Part shown: positions 42,767 through 51,425 of the stretch, one piece after another
How positions within the stretch are numbered: position 1 is the stretch's first letter
How the letters are laid out: each line of letters begins with the position of its first letter
Source: Candidatus Enterosoma merdigallinarum
Lineage (GTDB): Bacteria; Bacillota_I; Bacilli_A; RFN20; CAG-288
Length of the DNA stretch: 64,000 nucleotides
Reading direction: 5' to 3'
NCBI GenBank assembly: GCA_018714385.1
Contig: DVNL01000005.1
Location: 1-64,000, forward strand
Position numbers and translations under genes: made by a program
Notes under the pieces: generated by a model
What the model was told of the DNA's origin: nothing
Databases searched by the model: none
What the model saw: the letters and a program-made list of their open reading frames with translations, nothing else

Positions 42767-43765
42767 ATGGCAAAAATCATTCCAGGAAAAGACGGCGATC
42801 ATTATGTTCCTTACGATCAAAGAACAGGCCAGGAATCCATCGTCTACTTCACTCGCGACCTTTCTGCGGCCGGTCTAAGGAGAATCTATGAACGGGTTTC
42901 TGCCAATCTCGTCGGTAAGATTGCAATCAAGCTCCATACGGGAGAACCTCACGGACCGAATATCATTCCCCGACCCTGGGTGGAAAATCTCATGGATACG
43001 GAGTTGAAAGGGGCAACCATCATCGAGACCAATACCTATTATGAAGGCGGAAGATACACGACTGCCCAGCATCGCGAAACTTTGAAGATAAACGGATGGA
43101 ATTTCTGTCCTGTCGATATCATCGATTCGGAAGGAACGGCCTTTTTGCCTGTCGTCGGCGGAAAATGGTTCACGCAGATGTCTGTCGGGAAAGGGCTCTT
43201 GGATTACGACTCCCTATTTGTCTTGACGCATTTCAAGGGACATACCAACGGCGGCTTTGGGGGTTCCAACAAAAACATCGGCATCGGTTGTGCCGACGGT
43301 CGGATCGGCAAGGCCATGATCCATACGACGCCGGGCTCCAGCGACATGTGGGACATCGTCAAAGAAGAGTTCATGGAAAGAATGACCGAATCGGCGAAAT
43401 CCGTCGTCGACCATTTCGGGAAGAACATAAGTTTCGTCAATGTGATGCGGAACATGTCCGTTTCTTGTGATTGTGAAGGGACGGCAGCGGCTCCTGTCGT
43501 CACGCCGAACGTCGGCATTCTTGCCTCTTTGGATATCCTGGCACTTGACCAAGCCTGTGTCGACCTCGTCTATGCGATGAAGGAAGAGGACAGGCACGCT
43601 CTTGTCGAAAGAATGGAAAGCCGACATGGTCTTCGTCAGCTTACCTATATGAAGGAGCTGGGCATGGGAAATGATCGCTATCATTTGATCGATATCGACA
43701 ATGGCGACAAGGAAATCACTTGTAAGGAAGCTGTCGCCCATGTCGTGCCGTTCAAGGAAGAATGA
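42767..43765 (+). CDS. DUF362 domain protein
   Basis: A 332-residue cytosolic protein of the DUF362 family, sometimes annotated as an iron-sulfur protein. Typical segments are KIAIKLHTGEPHGPNI, ETNTYYEGGR and LTHFKGHTNGGFGGSNKNIG. Cys residues (CDCEGT) near residue 235 could bind a cofactor. No separate ferredoxin domain. GAGG stands 7 nt before ATG 42767. Function unknown. Confidence 0.85.
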   Translation: MAKIIPGKDGDHYVPYDQRTGQESIVYFTRDLSAAGLRRIYERVSANLVGKIAIKLHTGEPHGPNIIPRPWVENLMDTELKGATIIETNTYYEGGRYTTAQHRETLKINGWNFCPVDIIDSEGTAFLPVVGGKWFTQMSVGKGLLDYDSLFVLTHFKGHTNGGFGGSNKNIGIGCADGRIGKAMIHTTPGSSDMWDIVKEEFMERMTESAKSVVDHFGKNISFVNVMRNMSVSCDCEGTAAAPVVTPNVGILASLDILALDQACVDLVYAMKEEDRHALVERMESRHGLRQLTYMKELGMGNDRYHLIDIDNGDKEITCKEAVAHVVPFKEE

Positions 43766-44040
43766 TTTTCCCTTTGAGAACAATAGTGATCGATAAGAAC
43801 TTCTGAGCTTTATCAAGCGCGTATAAGGCTTAGCCTGTTTCGTGTTAGCTTCTGCCGGTCTTGTCATCGATGAAAAAACTGCAGAAATGTTGAATTATTC
43901 ATGTCGAAACCACGAAACAGATCGTGTTTTTGAGAAAATTGATAACAATCATGCAATACATGGGCAGTCAGACCGGTTTTACCGGATCTGTAACATCAGT
44001 AAATCTGTCTTTTGCCGGAGTGTTCATGGAGGATTTATAT

Positions 44041-44220
44041 ATGATGTATCTTGAGATATCTGGACTGACGCAGAAGGAGTTTGCTGCCCGCAGCGGGCTG
44101 GGGCTTCGATTTGTCCGGGAATTGGAACAGGGAAAAGAAACGGTTCGGCTGGATAAGGTCAATGCCGCTCTTGCCATGTTCGATATGGAAGCCGTCCCTG
44201 GTAGAAAGGATGACGAATAA
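44041..44220 (+). CDS. HipB-like antitoxin (helix-turn-helix), short
   Basis: A 59-residue XRE-type helix-turn-helix (GLTQKEFAARSGLGLRFVRELEQGKETVRLDKV) of the kind paired with HipA toxins. GGAGG stands 8 nt before ATG 44041. It is shorter at the N-terminus than usual HipB proteins (about 70-90 residues), so helix 1 may be trimmed. The following hipA is broken, which would leave this an orphan. The 275 bases upstream show only scattered short frames. Confidence 0.65.
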   Translation: MMYLEISGLTQKEFAARSGLGLRFVRELEQGKETVRLDKVNAALAMFDMEAVPGRKDDE

Positions 44221-44234
44221 TTGGGGCATTCCGA

Positions 44235-44597
44235 ATGTCCTATGTTTATATCCGAGGAATTTTCGACGGTGCTTTTTGCGAAATGTAAGAAAGAAGCGGG
44301 AAATATGTGCTTTCTCCCGCCTTTGACTTGCTTCCGGTCGACGTCATCATGCCGGAAGACGGGGAGCAGCTCGCCCTTGCCCTGAACGGAAAAAAGACGC
44401 ATATTCGTAGGAAGGATTTTCTTGTGTTTGCGGAGGAATGCGGAATGGCACGAAGCTCCGCTGAAAAAATGATCGCCATGCTTGTGGCAAAAAAAGAGAA
44501 ACTTATGGTCATGTGCCACGATTCTCTGTTGCCGGAGTATTTACAGAAACATCTTGTCAGCCTAATCAAAGAACGGGCGAGCATATTGGAAGGATAA
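44235..44597 (+). pseudogene. hipA toxin remnant with large internal deletion
   Basis: The first 17 codons (MSYVYIRGIFDGAF...) match the start of HipA kinases and end at TAA (44286-44288). In the same frame, about 100 codons of the HipA C-terminus follow (GKYVLSPAFDLLPVDV, NGKKTHIRRKDFLVFAEECG, SLLPEYLQKHL) to a stop at 44597. Some 200 or more codons of the kinase core are missing, so no active toxin can be made. The C-terminal piece is fairly well kept, suggesting recent decay. Confidence 0.8.
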
Positions 44598-44756
44598 AGC
44601 GTAGCTTTCAAGGAGAAACGGAATTTGGAAAATAGTACATTCGTCAAGTGATGCTTTCGTATGCAAAGGTTGTTTCGTTAGAGCCTTGTCACTATTGTCG
44701 TGTACCCAACGATCCTAGTCCGGCTGACCAGGGAGTCATTCCTTCGAGTTCAAGAA

Positions 44757-44787
44757 AAGGGCCATCGGAACAGCGCCGATGACCCTT
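44757..44787 (-). terminator. Intrinsic terminator after secA
   Basis: A 12-bp stem with one mismatch (44757-44768 with 44776-44787) is followed by TTTTC on the minus strand, about 10 nt after the secA stop. The stretch 44598-44756 shows nothing else. Confidence 0.8.
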
Positions 44788-44796
44788 GTGTTTTAA

Positions 44797-47286
44797 TCAG
44801 TGGACTTTTGCAGTCGGATTGCTTCTGTCGATGCCGTCGTCGTCCGGCGTGATGTTGGCATTGGCGGCGGGGTCGTACTTGACCGGCTCGGGGGCAGGGG
44901 TTTCGCCTGTTCCGACGGTCTTGACCGCCGGCGTCGGCTGCTGCGGCCTCTTGCGGAAGGTGACGTGGAGCAATGTCCTGACGACATCGGTGGCGATGTT
45001 GGCATTCATCTTCTCGAACATGTCGAAGCCTTCGTTGGTATAGGCCTGGAGAGGATCAGTCTGGGCGTAGGAACGAAGCCAGATCGCATCGCGGAGCTTG
45101 GACATCTGGTCGATGTGCTTGGTCCAACGTCTGTCGATGCAGTCCAGAGTGACCGTCTTTTCGGCGAAGTTGCGCATGTCCTCGTTCCAGTCCTTGCTGT
45201 GCTCGGAATAGATTTTCTGGAGTTGGGCGGAGAGCAAATCGAGGCAGTCGGCATAGGGGATTTCGTTGAAGGCTTTCTGAGGGATCCAATTGGGATCGAT
45301 GGAGAGCAGTTTGGCTGCGTTTTCGGAGAGCTTCTTTCCGTTGATGAGCTTCTCCTGATCCTTGAGGAAGAAAGAGGCATCGGAGATGGATTTGGCGATG
45401 AGGTCGAAGTAGGAAGGGATTGTTTCGGAGACGGACTTCGAATAGAGGATCTGGTCTCTCCTGGCGTACATGATCTTTCTTTGACGGGAGAGAACATCAT
45501 CGTAGTTGAGCAATTGCTTACGGGTGTCGAAGTTCTGTCCTTCGACACGCTTCTGGGCCTGGGTGATGGCGCCGGACATCATGCGGGACTGGAAGGAATC
45601 GTCGCCGAGCTTCTCGTAGAGGCTCTTGTAGGAGGCGGGAGCGAAACGGACGAAGATCTCGTCTTCCATGGAAACGTAGAACTTGGAATAGCCGGGATCG
45701 CCTTGACGTCCGGAACGGCCTTTGAGCTGGTTGTCGATACGACGGGATTCGTTTCTTTCCGTCGCCAAGACCGCAAGACCGCCCAAATCCTTGACGCCTT
45801 CTCCCAACTTGATGTCGGTACCTCTACCAGCCATGTTCGTGGCGATGGTAACGGCGCCTTTCTGACCGGCCTGGGCGATGATGAGGGCTTCCCTGGCGTT
45901 GTTCTTGGCATTGAGGACTTCGTGTTCGATGCCGATTTCGTTGAGCATCTTGTCGACGATCTCGGATTTTTCGACGGAAGGCGTTCCGATCAGGATCGGC
46001 TGTCCCTTTTCATGTCTTTCCTTGACGTCCTGGATCAGAGCGTTGTACTTCGCTTTCGCGTTGCCGAAGATGGAATCGACATCGTCCTTTCTTTGGACGG
46101 GACGGTTGGTGGGGATACAGACGACTCTCATGTTGTAGACTTTGCGGAATTCCTCTTCCTCGGTCTTGGCGGTACCGGTCATGCCGGCCAGCTTGTCATA
46201 GAGACGGAAGAAGTTCTGGTAAGTGATTGTGGCGAGTGTCATCGTTTCTGGCTTGATGGAGACATGTTCCTTCGCCTGAATGGCCTGTTGGAGACCGTCG
46301 GAATATTCTCTTCCCTTCATGACACGGCCGGTGAAACCGTCGATCAACAGGATTTCGTCGTCCTGGACCATGTATTCGGTATCCCTCTTCATGATGTAGT
46401 TGGCCTTGAGGGCTTGCTGGATTCTGTGAGTGAGGTCTGCCCACTGGGCATCGAAGAGGTTGTCGATGGAGAAGGCTTTCTGGATGAGCTCGACACCATG
46501 ATCGGTCAAGGAGCAGGTCTTCTTCTCGACGTCGATGGTATAATCTCTGTCTTTTCTCAATCCCTTGACGGCTCTGTCTGCCGTGACATAAGAGGAGGCC
46601 GTGATGCCGGAACCGCCGGAAATGATAAGAGGAGTACGGGATTCGTCGATGAGGATGGAGTCGGCCTCGTCGATGATGGCGTAATGGAGACCCCTGAGGA
46701 CGCGATTCTGGACCGTTTTGGCCATGTTGTCTCTCAGATAGTCGAAGCCGAGCTCGGAGTTGGTGGAGTAGGTGATGTCGCATTTGAAGGCATCCTGTTT
46801 TTCTTTGGCGTTCTTTTCCCGGAGGTTGACGCCGACGGTCAAACCGAGGAAGCGGTAGATGTTGCCCATCCACTCTGCGTCTCTTTCGGCGAGATATTCG
46901 TTGACGGTGACGACATGGACGCCTTTTCCTTCCAAGGCGTTGAGATAAACGGCCATGGTGGCAGTCAAGGTTTTTCCTTCGCCGGTTTTCATCTCGGCGA
47001 CGTCGCCCTCGTTGAGGACGGTGGCACCGAAGACCTGGACCGGATAGGGGAACTGATGGAGGACTCTCTTGGCGGCTTCCCTTGCGGTGGCGAAAGCCTC
47101 CGGAAGGATGTCGTCGATCGTCTCTCCGTTTTGAAGTCTCTTTTTGAAAATCGGAGTGAGGGCCTTCAGCTCGTCGTCGGACATCTTGCTGAAGCGATCC
47201 TCATACTGGAAGACCCTCTTCGCTTTCTTTTCGATTTTCTTGAAAGCGCGAGCGTCAATCCGGAACAGTTTGTCGAGAAAACTCAT
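44797..47286 (-). CDS. secA: Preprotein translocase ATPase
   Basis: An 829-residue motor that drives proteins through SecYEG. Walker A MKTGEGKT (99-106), DEAD-like box (IIDEADSILIDESRTPLI), preprotein cross-linking domain, helicase C motifs (TNMAGRGTDIKLG, GRSGRQGDPG) and the helical scaffold are all present. The C-terminus lacks the zinc-binding SecB-interacting tail. AAGGAG precedes ATG 47286. Monocistronic, and needed by the many lipoproteins encoded here. Confidence 0.97.
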   Translation of the reverse strand: MSFLDKLFRIDARAFKKIEKKAKRVFQYEDRFSKMSDDELKALTPIFKKRLQNGETIDDILPEAFATAREAAKRVLHQFPYPVQVFGATVLNEGDVAEMKTGEGKTLTATMAVYLNALEGKGVHVVTVNEYLAERDAEWMGNIYRFLGLTVGVNLREKNAKEKQDAFKCDITYSTNSELGFDYLRDNMAKTVQNRVLRGLHYAIIDEADSILIDESRTPLIISGGSGITASSYVTADRAVKGLRKDRDYTIDVEKKTCSLTDHGVELIQKAFSIDNLFDAQWADLTHRIQQALKANYIMKRDTEYMVQDDEILLIDGFTGRVMKGREYSDGLQQAIQAKEHVSIKPETMTLATITYQNFFRLYDKLAGMTGTAKTEEEEFRKVYNMRVVCIPTNRPVQRKDDVDSIFGNAKAKYNALIQDVKERHEKGQPILIGTPSVEKSEIVDKMLNEIGIEHEVLNAKNNAREALIIAQAGQKGAVTIATNMAGRGTDIKLGEGVKDLGGLAVLATERNESRRIDNQLKGRSGRQGDPGYSKFYVSMEDEIFVRFAPASYKSLYEKLGDDSFQSRMMSGAITQAQKRVEGQNFDTRKQLLNYDDVLSRQRKIMYARRDQILYSKSVSETIPSYFDLIAKSISDASFFLKDQEKLINGKKLSENAAKLLSIDPNWIPQKAFNEIPYADCLDLLSAQLQKIYSEHSKDWNEDMRNFAEKTVTLDCIDRRWTKHIDQMSKLRDAIWLRSYAQTDPLQAYTNEGFDMFEKMNANIATDVVRTLLHVTFRKRPQQPTPAVKTVGTGETPAPEPVKYDPAANANITPDDDGIDRSNPTAKVH

Positions 47287-47514
47287 GCCGTTCTCCTTTC
47301 GGTATGGACCGATAAAATCGGGACAACTACCATTCTGTCGACTTGAATAGCTTTTGGACAGCTTTATTAATATATATCAAGGATGAATATAAAAAAAGAG
47401 AAATTGCACCGGGAGGGAGGAGCCGGACAAAATCGGCCAACGATATGGAAAAAAGCGAAGAGAACGTATAATATACTCACAATGGCGAAAAAGCCATTGG
47501 AACAGGAAAAAAGA

Positions 47515-48348
47515 ATGAAGTATAAAATCATTTGCGATAGTTCAGCAAACTTACTGCCCGGCATGTTCCCGGAGGATGACATCGTTTCCTTTGCGAACGT
47601 TCCTCTTTCCATTTTCGTTGGCAGCAAAGCCTATTGCGACGATGGGACGGCTGATGTCCCCGAAATGATGGATCGAATCATCCATACGAATGACAAGACC
47701 ACGACTTCTTGCCCTTCTCCCAATGAATATCTTAAAGAAATGACAGGGGCGGACTATTATATCGTCATCACGATTTCGTCGAAGCTTTCTGGCTCTTATA
47801 ATTCCGCCTATTTGGCCAAGACCAGTCACGAGAAGCCGGAAAATGTGTTTGTTTTGGACTCCCTTTTAACGGCGGGGGCGATGGAACTCATGGCCGAAGA
47901 AGCCTATAGACTTGCCCATCAAGACATTCCGTTTGATCAGCTTTGTGACAAGCTTGTTTCTTATCGAAAAAATGTCAATCTACTTTTTGTCCTTGATAAA
48001 TTTGATAATCTTATCAAAATGGGTCGAGTTAGCAAGGTTGTTGGTTTCATTGCCAAAAAGTTCAAGATCAAACCGCTTTGCTGCGGTGAAAATGGCGAAA
48101 TCAAGATAAAAGAAAAGGTTCGCACCATTCAGGGCGTGCTCAAAAGACTTATCGTCAATATCGGTCTTGTCTGCCCGGACCAGAAGGGGCGAAAATGCAT
48201 CATCTCCCATACGGATGCCGAGAAGAGTGTCGATTATCTCAAGGGAGAGATTGAAAAGAATTATCACTTTGACTCTGTGATAGTCCGCAAAAACAATGCC
48301 CTGTGCTCCTTTTACGCCATGCAGGGCGGATTAATCGTCGCCTTCTAG
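47515..48348 (+). CDS. DegV family fatty-acid-binding protein
   Basis: A 277-residue DegV protein, a family that binds a fatty acid and works with FakA-type kinases. Typical parts are KIICDSSANLLP at the start, TSCPSPNEYL, ISSKLSGSYNSA and LDSLLTAGAMELM. ATG 47515 is preferred because of the AGGAAAA site just upstream and the family's usual start; further in-frame starts lie upstream. A TATAAT at 47467-47472 may be its promoter. No fakA is in the window. Confidence 0.88.
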   Translation: MKYKIICDSSANLLPGMFPEDDIVSFANVPLSIFVGSKAYCDDGTADVPEMMDRIIHTNDKTTTSCPSPNEYLKEMTGADYYIVITISSKLSGSYNSAYLAKTSHEKPENVFVLDSLLTAGAMELMAEEAYRLAHQDIPFDQLCDKLVSYRKNVNLLFVLDKFDNLIKMGRVSKVVGFIAKKFKIKPLCCGENGEIKIKEKVRTIQGVLKRLIVNIGLVCPDQKGRKCIISHTDAEKSVDYLKGEIEKNYHFDSVIVRKNNALCSFYAMQGGLIVAF

Positions 48349-48365
48349 AACCATTAGGCCATCTC

Positions 48366-48388
48366 AAGCCCTCATAGAGGGCTTTTTT
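48366..48388 (+). terminator. Intrinsic terminator after degV
   Basis: AAGCCCTC (48366-48373) pairs with GAGGGCTT (48377-48384), followed by T residues. Confidence 0.9.
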
Positions 48389-48401
48389 GGTGGTTTTGCT
48401 A

Positions 48402-48430
48402 TTGTGTAAGTGTCATTTTTTCCCTAAAAT
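48402..48430 (+). promoter_or_regulatory. Promoter of the GH13 glucosidase gene
   Basis: TTGTGT (48402-48407), 17-nt spacer, TAAAAT (48425-48430). Only nine bases separate the -10 box from ATG 48440, and they contain no ribosome binding site. Confidence 0.7.
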
Positions 48431-48439
48431 TAAGACATT

Positions 48440-50074
48440 ATGGAACGGGATTTTCTCAGTCGCTATGGAGTCTACCAGATTTATCCGATGTCTTTTTGCG
48501 ATGCCAACGGCGATGGAAAAGGCGATATTCCCGGAATCCTTTCGAAACTGGACTATCTCCAAAGCCTAGGCGTAAGAGTCATCTGGTTTTCCCCTCTTTA
48601 TCCCTCCCCGATGTGGGATATGGGTTATGATATCGCCGATTATTACGATATCAATCCCATCTTCGGGACGATGGCGGATTTTGATTTGCTGATGGAAGAA
48701 ACGAAGAGACGGGGGATGAGGGTCATCATGGATCTGGTCGTCAACCACACTTCCGATCAGCACCCTTGGTTTTTGGAGGCGTTGCGAAATCCGGATTCCA
48801 AATATCGTGATTATTATATTTTCCGTAAAGGAAAGGGGAAAAACGGGAGGAAACCCCCGAACAATTGGACCAGCACTTTTTTCGGTTCGGCCTGGAAGGA
48901 GGTCCCGGAAGAGCAGGGGACTTTCTATCTCCATCTCTATTCCGAACATCAACCGGATCTTAATTGGCACAATGAGGCCGTCTATCAGGAAGTGAAAAAA
49001 ATCGTCGAATATTGGATGGACAAAGGAGTCTATGGTTTCCGCTGCGATGTCATCTCGGAAATCTACAAGGAAAGTCTCGAGGACGGAAAGCGGGGCATGC
49101 CTGGGCGTCCGACGGGATTTGAACACTACATCGCGACCCCCGGGTGCCATCGGATTCTGAAGCGACTTCGCAAAGAGGTCATCGAGCCGAGACATGGCGT
49201 TCTGATCGGGGAGTGCTATGGTGTAGAACGCGATCAGGCAGCGGCTTTTCTTGATGATGAGCTGGATACCCTTTTCGGTTTCGAGATCACGGATCCGGGC
49301 ATCTTCAAAAAGACGATGGCCTCAGAACGTTTCCGCCAGATTCTTATGTCATGGCAGAAGCTTGAATGCAATGGAAACTATCTGGAAAACCATGACCAGC
49401 ATCGCGCGATAGGCAAATATGTCCGCGAAGGTCCCTTCGAGAAGGAAGGGGGAAAGATGCTCATCGCCTTGCTCTGTTCCCTCAAAGGCGTTCCCTTCTT
49501 TTTCCAGGGGCAGGAAATCGGCATGAAGGACTACAGACATCTTTCTCTTGAGGAAAGCCACGATGCCGTCGCCCATTTTCTGGACGGCATGCTCAAGCGC
49601 TATTGGATGCCAAAGCCATTGAGACGGTGGTTTGCTAGAAAGTATGGACGCGACGATGCCAGATGCCCCATGCCTTTCCTTCCGGAGTCGGGACACGGAT
49701 TCACGAATTCTTCCGTCGAGCCATGGCAGAAGTTCAATGAACTCTCCTCGCGTATCAATGTCGCTTTGGAAGAAAAGGACGAAACTTCCATTCTCCACTT
49801 TTTCCGTCGATGTCTGCGCCTGAGACAGGTCGATGATGTCCTCAGCCTCGGCAATATTCGTTTTCTTCCTTCCGATGAAGAAGTCCTCCTCTTTTTGAGA
49901 GAAAGAAAGGGGGCGAAGAGATTGTGCGTTTTCAATCTTTCCGACAAGGAAAAGCCGATTCCTTCCCTTGTTCTGGAAAACACGACGAAGAACCTCCTGC
50001 TTTCCAACTATCTGCATGGGAAGAAAGAAGAGTCTCTTCTCCCCTATGAATTCGGTATCTACGCAATAAAATAA
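48440..50074 (+). CDS. GH13 alpha-glucosidase (oligo-1,6-glucosidase type)
   Basis: A 544-residue cytosolic enzyme cutting alpha-glucosides, probably isomalto-oligosaccharides, malto-oligosaccharides or sucrose-like sugars. Catalytic residues: nucleophile Asp203 (GFRCDV), acid/base Glu258 (LIGECYG) and Asp319 (ENHDQHR). The N-terminus (YQIYPMSFCDANGDGKGDI) is typical of the subfamily. The segment DLVVNHTSDQH is conserved region I. No signal peptide. No Shine-Dalgarno sequence precedes ATG 48440, and the promoter lies so close that a leaderless message is likely. Confidence 0.92.
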   Translation: MERDFLSRYGVYQIYPMSFCDANGDGKGDIPGILSKLDYLQSLGVRVIWFSPLYPSPMWDMGYDIADYYDINPIFGTMADFDLLMEETKRRGMRVIMDLVVNHTSDQHPWFLEALRNPDSKYRDYYIFRKGKGKNGRKPPNNWTSTFFGSAWKEVPEEQGTFYLHLYSEHQPDLNWHNEAVYQEVKKIVEYWMDKGVYGFRCDVISEIYKESLEDGKRGMPGRPTGFEHYIATPGCHRILKRLRKEVIEPRHGVLIGECYGVERDQAAAFLDDELDTLFGFEITDPGIFKKTMASERFRQILMSWQKLECNGNYLENHDQHRAIGKYVREGPFEKEGGKMLIALLCSLKGVPFFFQGQEIGMKDYRHLSLEESHDAVAHFLDGMLKRYWMPKPLRRWFARKYGRDDARCPMPFLPESGHGFTNSSVEPWQKFNELSSRINVALEEKDETSILHFFRRCLRLRQVDDVLSLGNIRFLPSDEEVLLFLRERKGAKRLCVFNLSDKEKPIPSLVLENTTKNLLLSNYLHGKKEESLLPYEFGIYAIK

Positions 50075-50098
50075 ACTCTTTCTTGAATCTAAGAATTG

Positions 50099-50135
50099 GC
50101 AGGAAGAAAAATATTAATCTTCCTGCTTTTTATTT
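50099..50135. terminator. Bidirectional intrinsic terminator
   Basis: GCAGGAAGA (50099-50107) pairs with TCTTCCTGC (50118-50126), followed by TTTTTATTTT. It overlaps the end of the convergent minus-strand gene at 50114. Confidence 0.85.
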
Positions 50136-50632
50136 TCGAATATAGTCTTCTCGGAATTTCTGAAATTGACATATACGACAAGGAAGAGGAAAAGGAAGAG
50201 AGCAGTCAGGGATGGCACGAGGTAGGAACCGAAGGATAGTTCGATGTTCGTCTCCGTCTGGGAAAACAATATCGTGACGATGATTTCGCAGACGAGCTTC
50301 GCGATGCCGATGCCGATAGTGGATAGGGACGACTTCGGAAGATATTTTTCTTCGCCCAGCAGGCCGATGCCGGCAGGCAGGAAAAGGACGCACGCCAAAA
50401 TCAGGGAGACGATGAGGAAGGCCGCCCCATAATGGGAGATATCCTGATGGTCCGTGAAGAGGGCAAAGGACTCGTAACCGGACATGTAGGCGATCTCTCC
50501 GCCCACGTTCGTCCGCAGGAAGGGGATGAGGAAGAAAAGCAGGAAAAGAATGGCGAAAAGGATTGTGAGATAGTGAGGGAGACGCCTTCTTTCATTGAGT
50601 CTTCCGATCAATTTTTCTGCTTTTTCTTTCAT
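50114..50632 (-). CDS. Small membrane protein of unknown function
   Basis: A 172-residue protein with four hydrophobic helices (about 25-42, 65-90, 103-122, 135-158) and a charged C-terminal tail. Start ATG 50632 overlaps the upstream stop (ATGA), with GGTGAG as a weak ribosome binding site; longer in-frame sequence upstream is rejected. No family recognised. It forms a two-gene unit with the gene ending at 50629. Confidence 0.72.
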   Translation of the reverse strand: MKEKAEKLIGRLNERRRLPHYLTILFAILFLLFFLIPFLRTNVGGEIAYMSGYESFALFTDHQDISHYGAAFLIVSLILACVLFLPAGIGLLGEEKYLPKSSLSTIGIGIAKLVCEIIVTILFSQTETNIELSFGSYLVPSLTALFLFLFLVVYVNFRNSEKTIFENKKQED

Positions 50633-51276
50633 AATCTCACCAGGACGGGCTTCGCTTCTGCCTCGTCTCCTTTCTCCACGATCCCAAGGGGTTCCACGAA
50701 TTGCGAGAGGATCTTTCTCTCGATGTAGCTGGCCTTGGAAAAGAAGGACCGTTCTTCTCGGGTCGTTTCCGGCCCGATGAGAAGACATTGGGGGAGATAA
50801 AAACGGACGTCCTTGTCTTTCAGGCCTCTTTCGCAGCGGAGGAAATCGAGGAATTGCAGCTTTTCGACCAGGGCATGGAAACGGGAAGAGAGGAAGGGGA
50901 AGGCCTTGTCAGGAATACCTTCCAGAGCCATTTCTTCCTTCAGTTTCTCCTCATATTGAAAAACAGGATAAGGAGACAGGGGAAGGGGAGGCTTGGAAGG
51001 ATCGAAGAAATCAATCAGGAAGATATTTCTTCCCAGATATCCTATGGCATCGAAAGATAGTCTCTTCTCTTTTTTATAAGGAAAAAGAAGGGAAAAATCG
51101 CTGCGGATCGTGGTCATTACCTCTTCTGAGAGAGGCAATAGGCTAGAAAGAAAGGCGATGTCGTCTTCTCCTTGTTCGAGAAAAGATATGTCATCGTCGA
51201 TGGTTTGCAGGAAATAGGCTTCTTGGAGCGTTTTTCCTATCGCTTTCAGCGTGTCGAGCTCTGTTTCTGTTTTCAT
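50629..51276 (-). CDS. Protein of unknown function
   Basis: A 215-residue acidic soluble protein without signal peptide or recognised domain. No Shine-Dalgarno sequence precedes ATG 51276. A TAGAAT box (51288-51293) lies 11 nt upstream, so a leaderless message is possible. Coupled by ATGA to a small membrane protein, and divergent from the pst operon. Confidence 0.7.
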   Translation of the reverse strand: MKTETELDTLKAIGKTLQEAYFLQTIDDDISFLEQGEDDIAFLSSLLPLSEEVMTTIRSDFSLLFPYKKEKRLSFDAIGYLGRNIFLIDFFDPSKPPLPLSPYPVFQYEEKLKEEMALEGIPDKAFPFLSSRFHALVEKLQFLDFLRCERGLKDKDVRFYLPQCLLIGPETTREERSFFSKASYIERKILSQFVEPLGIVEKGDEAEAKPVLVRL

Positions 51277-51287
51277 TTTCGCTTTCT

Positions 51288-51293
51288 ATTCTA
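51288..51293 (-). promoter_or_regulatory. Possible -10 box of the gene at 51276
   Basis: TAGAAT 11 nt before the ATG, without a good -35 box. If used, the leader is about 5 nt. Confidence 0.35.
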
Positions 51294-51328
51294 CCTTACT
51301 TTCAAGAGGCGATGGAGAAAAAAGAGCC

Positions 51329-51355
51329 TTTACAGGTTCTTTACGATTATTAACA
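51329..51355 (+). promoter_or_regulatory. Pho-box-like direct repeats before pstS
   Basis: TTTACA (51329), TTTACG (51340) and TTAACA (51350) recur at 11- and 10-nt intervals, the pattern bound by PhoP/PhoB-type regulators (TTNACA repeats). A TATATC box at 51365 could be the -10. The operon encodes its own PhoP/PhoR pair, so autoregulation by phosphate starvation is likely. Confidence 0.6.
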
Positions 51356-51425
51356 GAAACAAGGTATATCCCCTTTTTTGAAATCGGTAGATTATGGGCG
51401 TTTACAAAACAAAGAGGTCCAGAAA

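Noticed and set aside
47287-47345. Small hairpin in the secA leader as a riboswitch
   Set aside because: Only a 5-6 bp stem next to the ribosome binding site, with no second copy and no known pattern.
44800-47346. An 848-codon open frame antisense to secA
   Set aside because: secA is complete on the other strand. The antisense frame is a codon-bias shadow with no recognisable domain.
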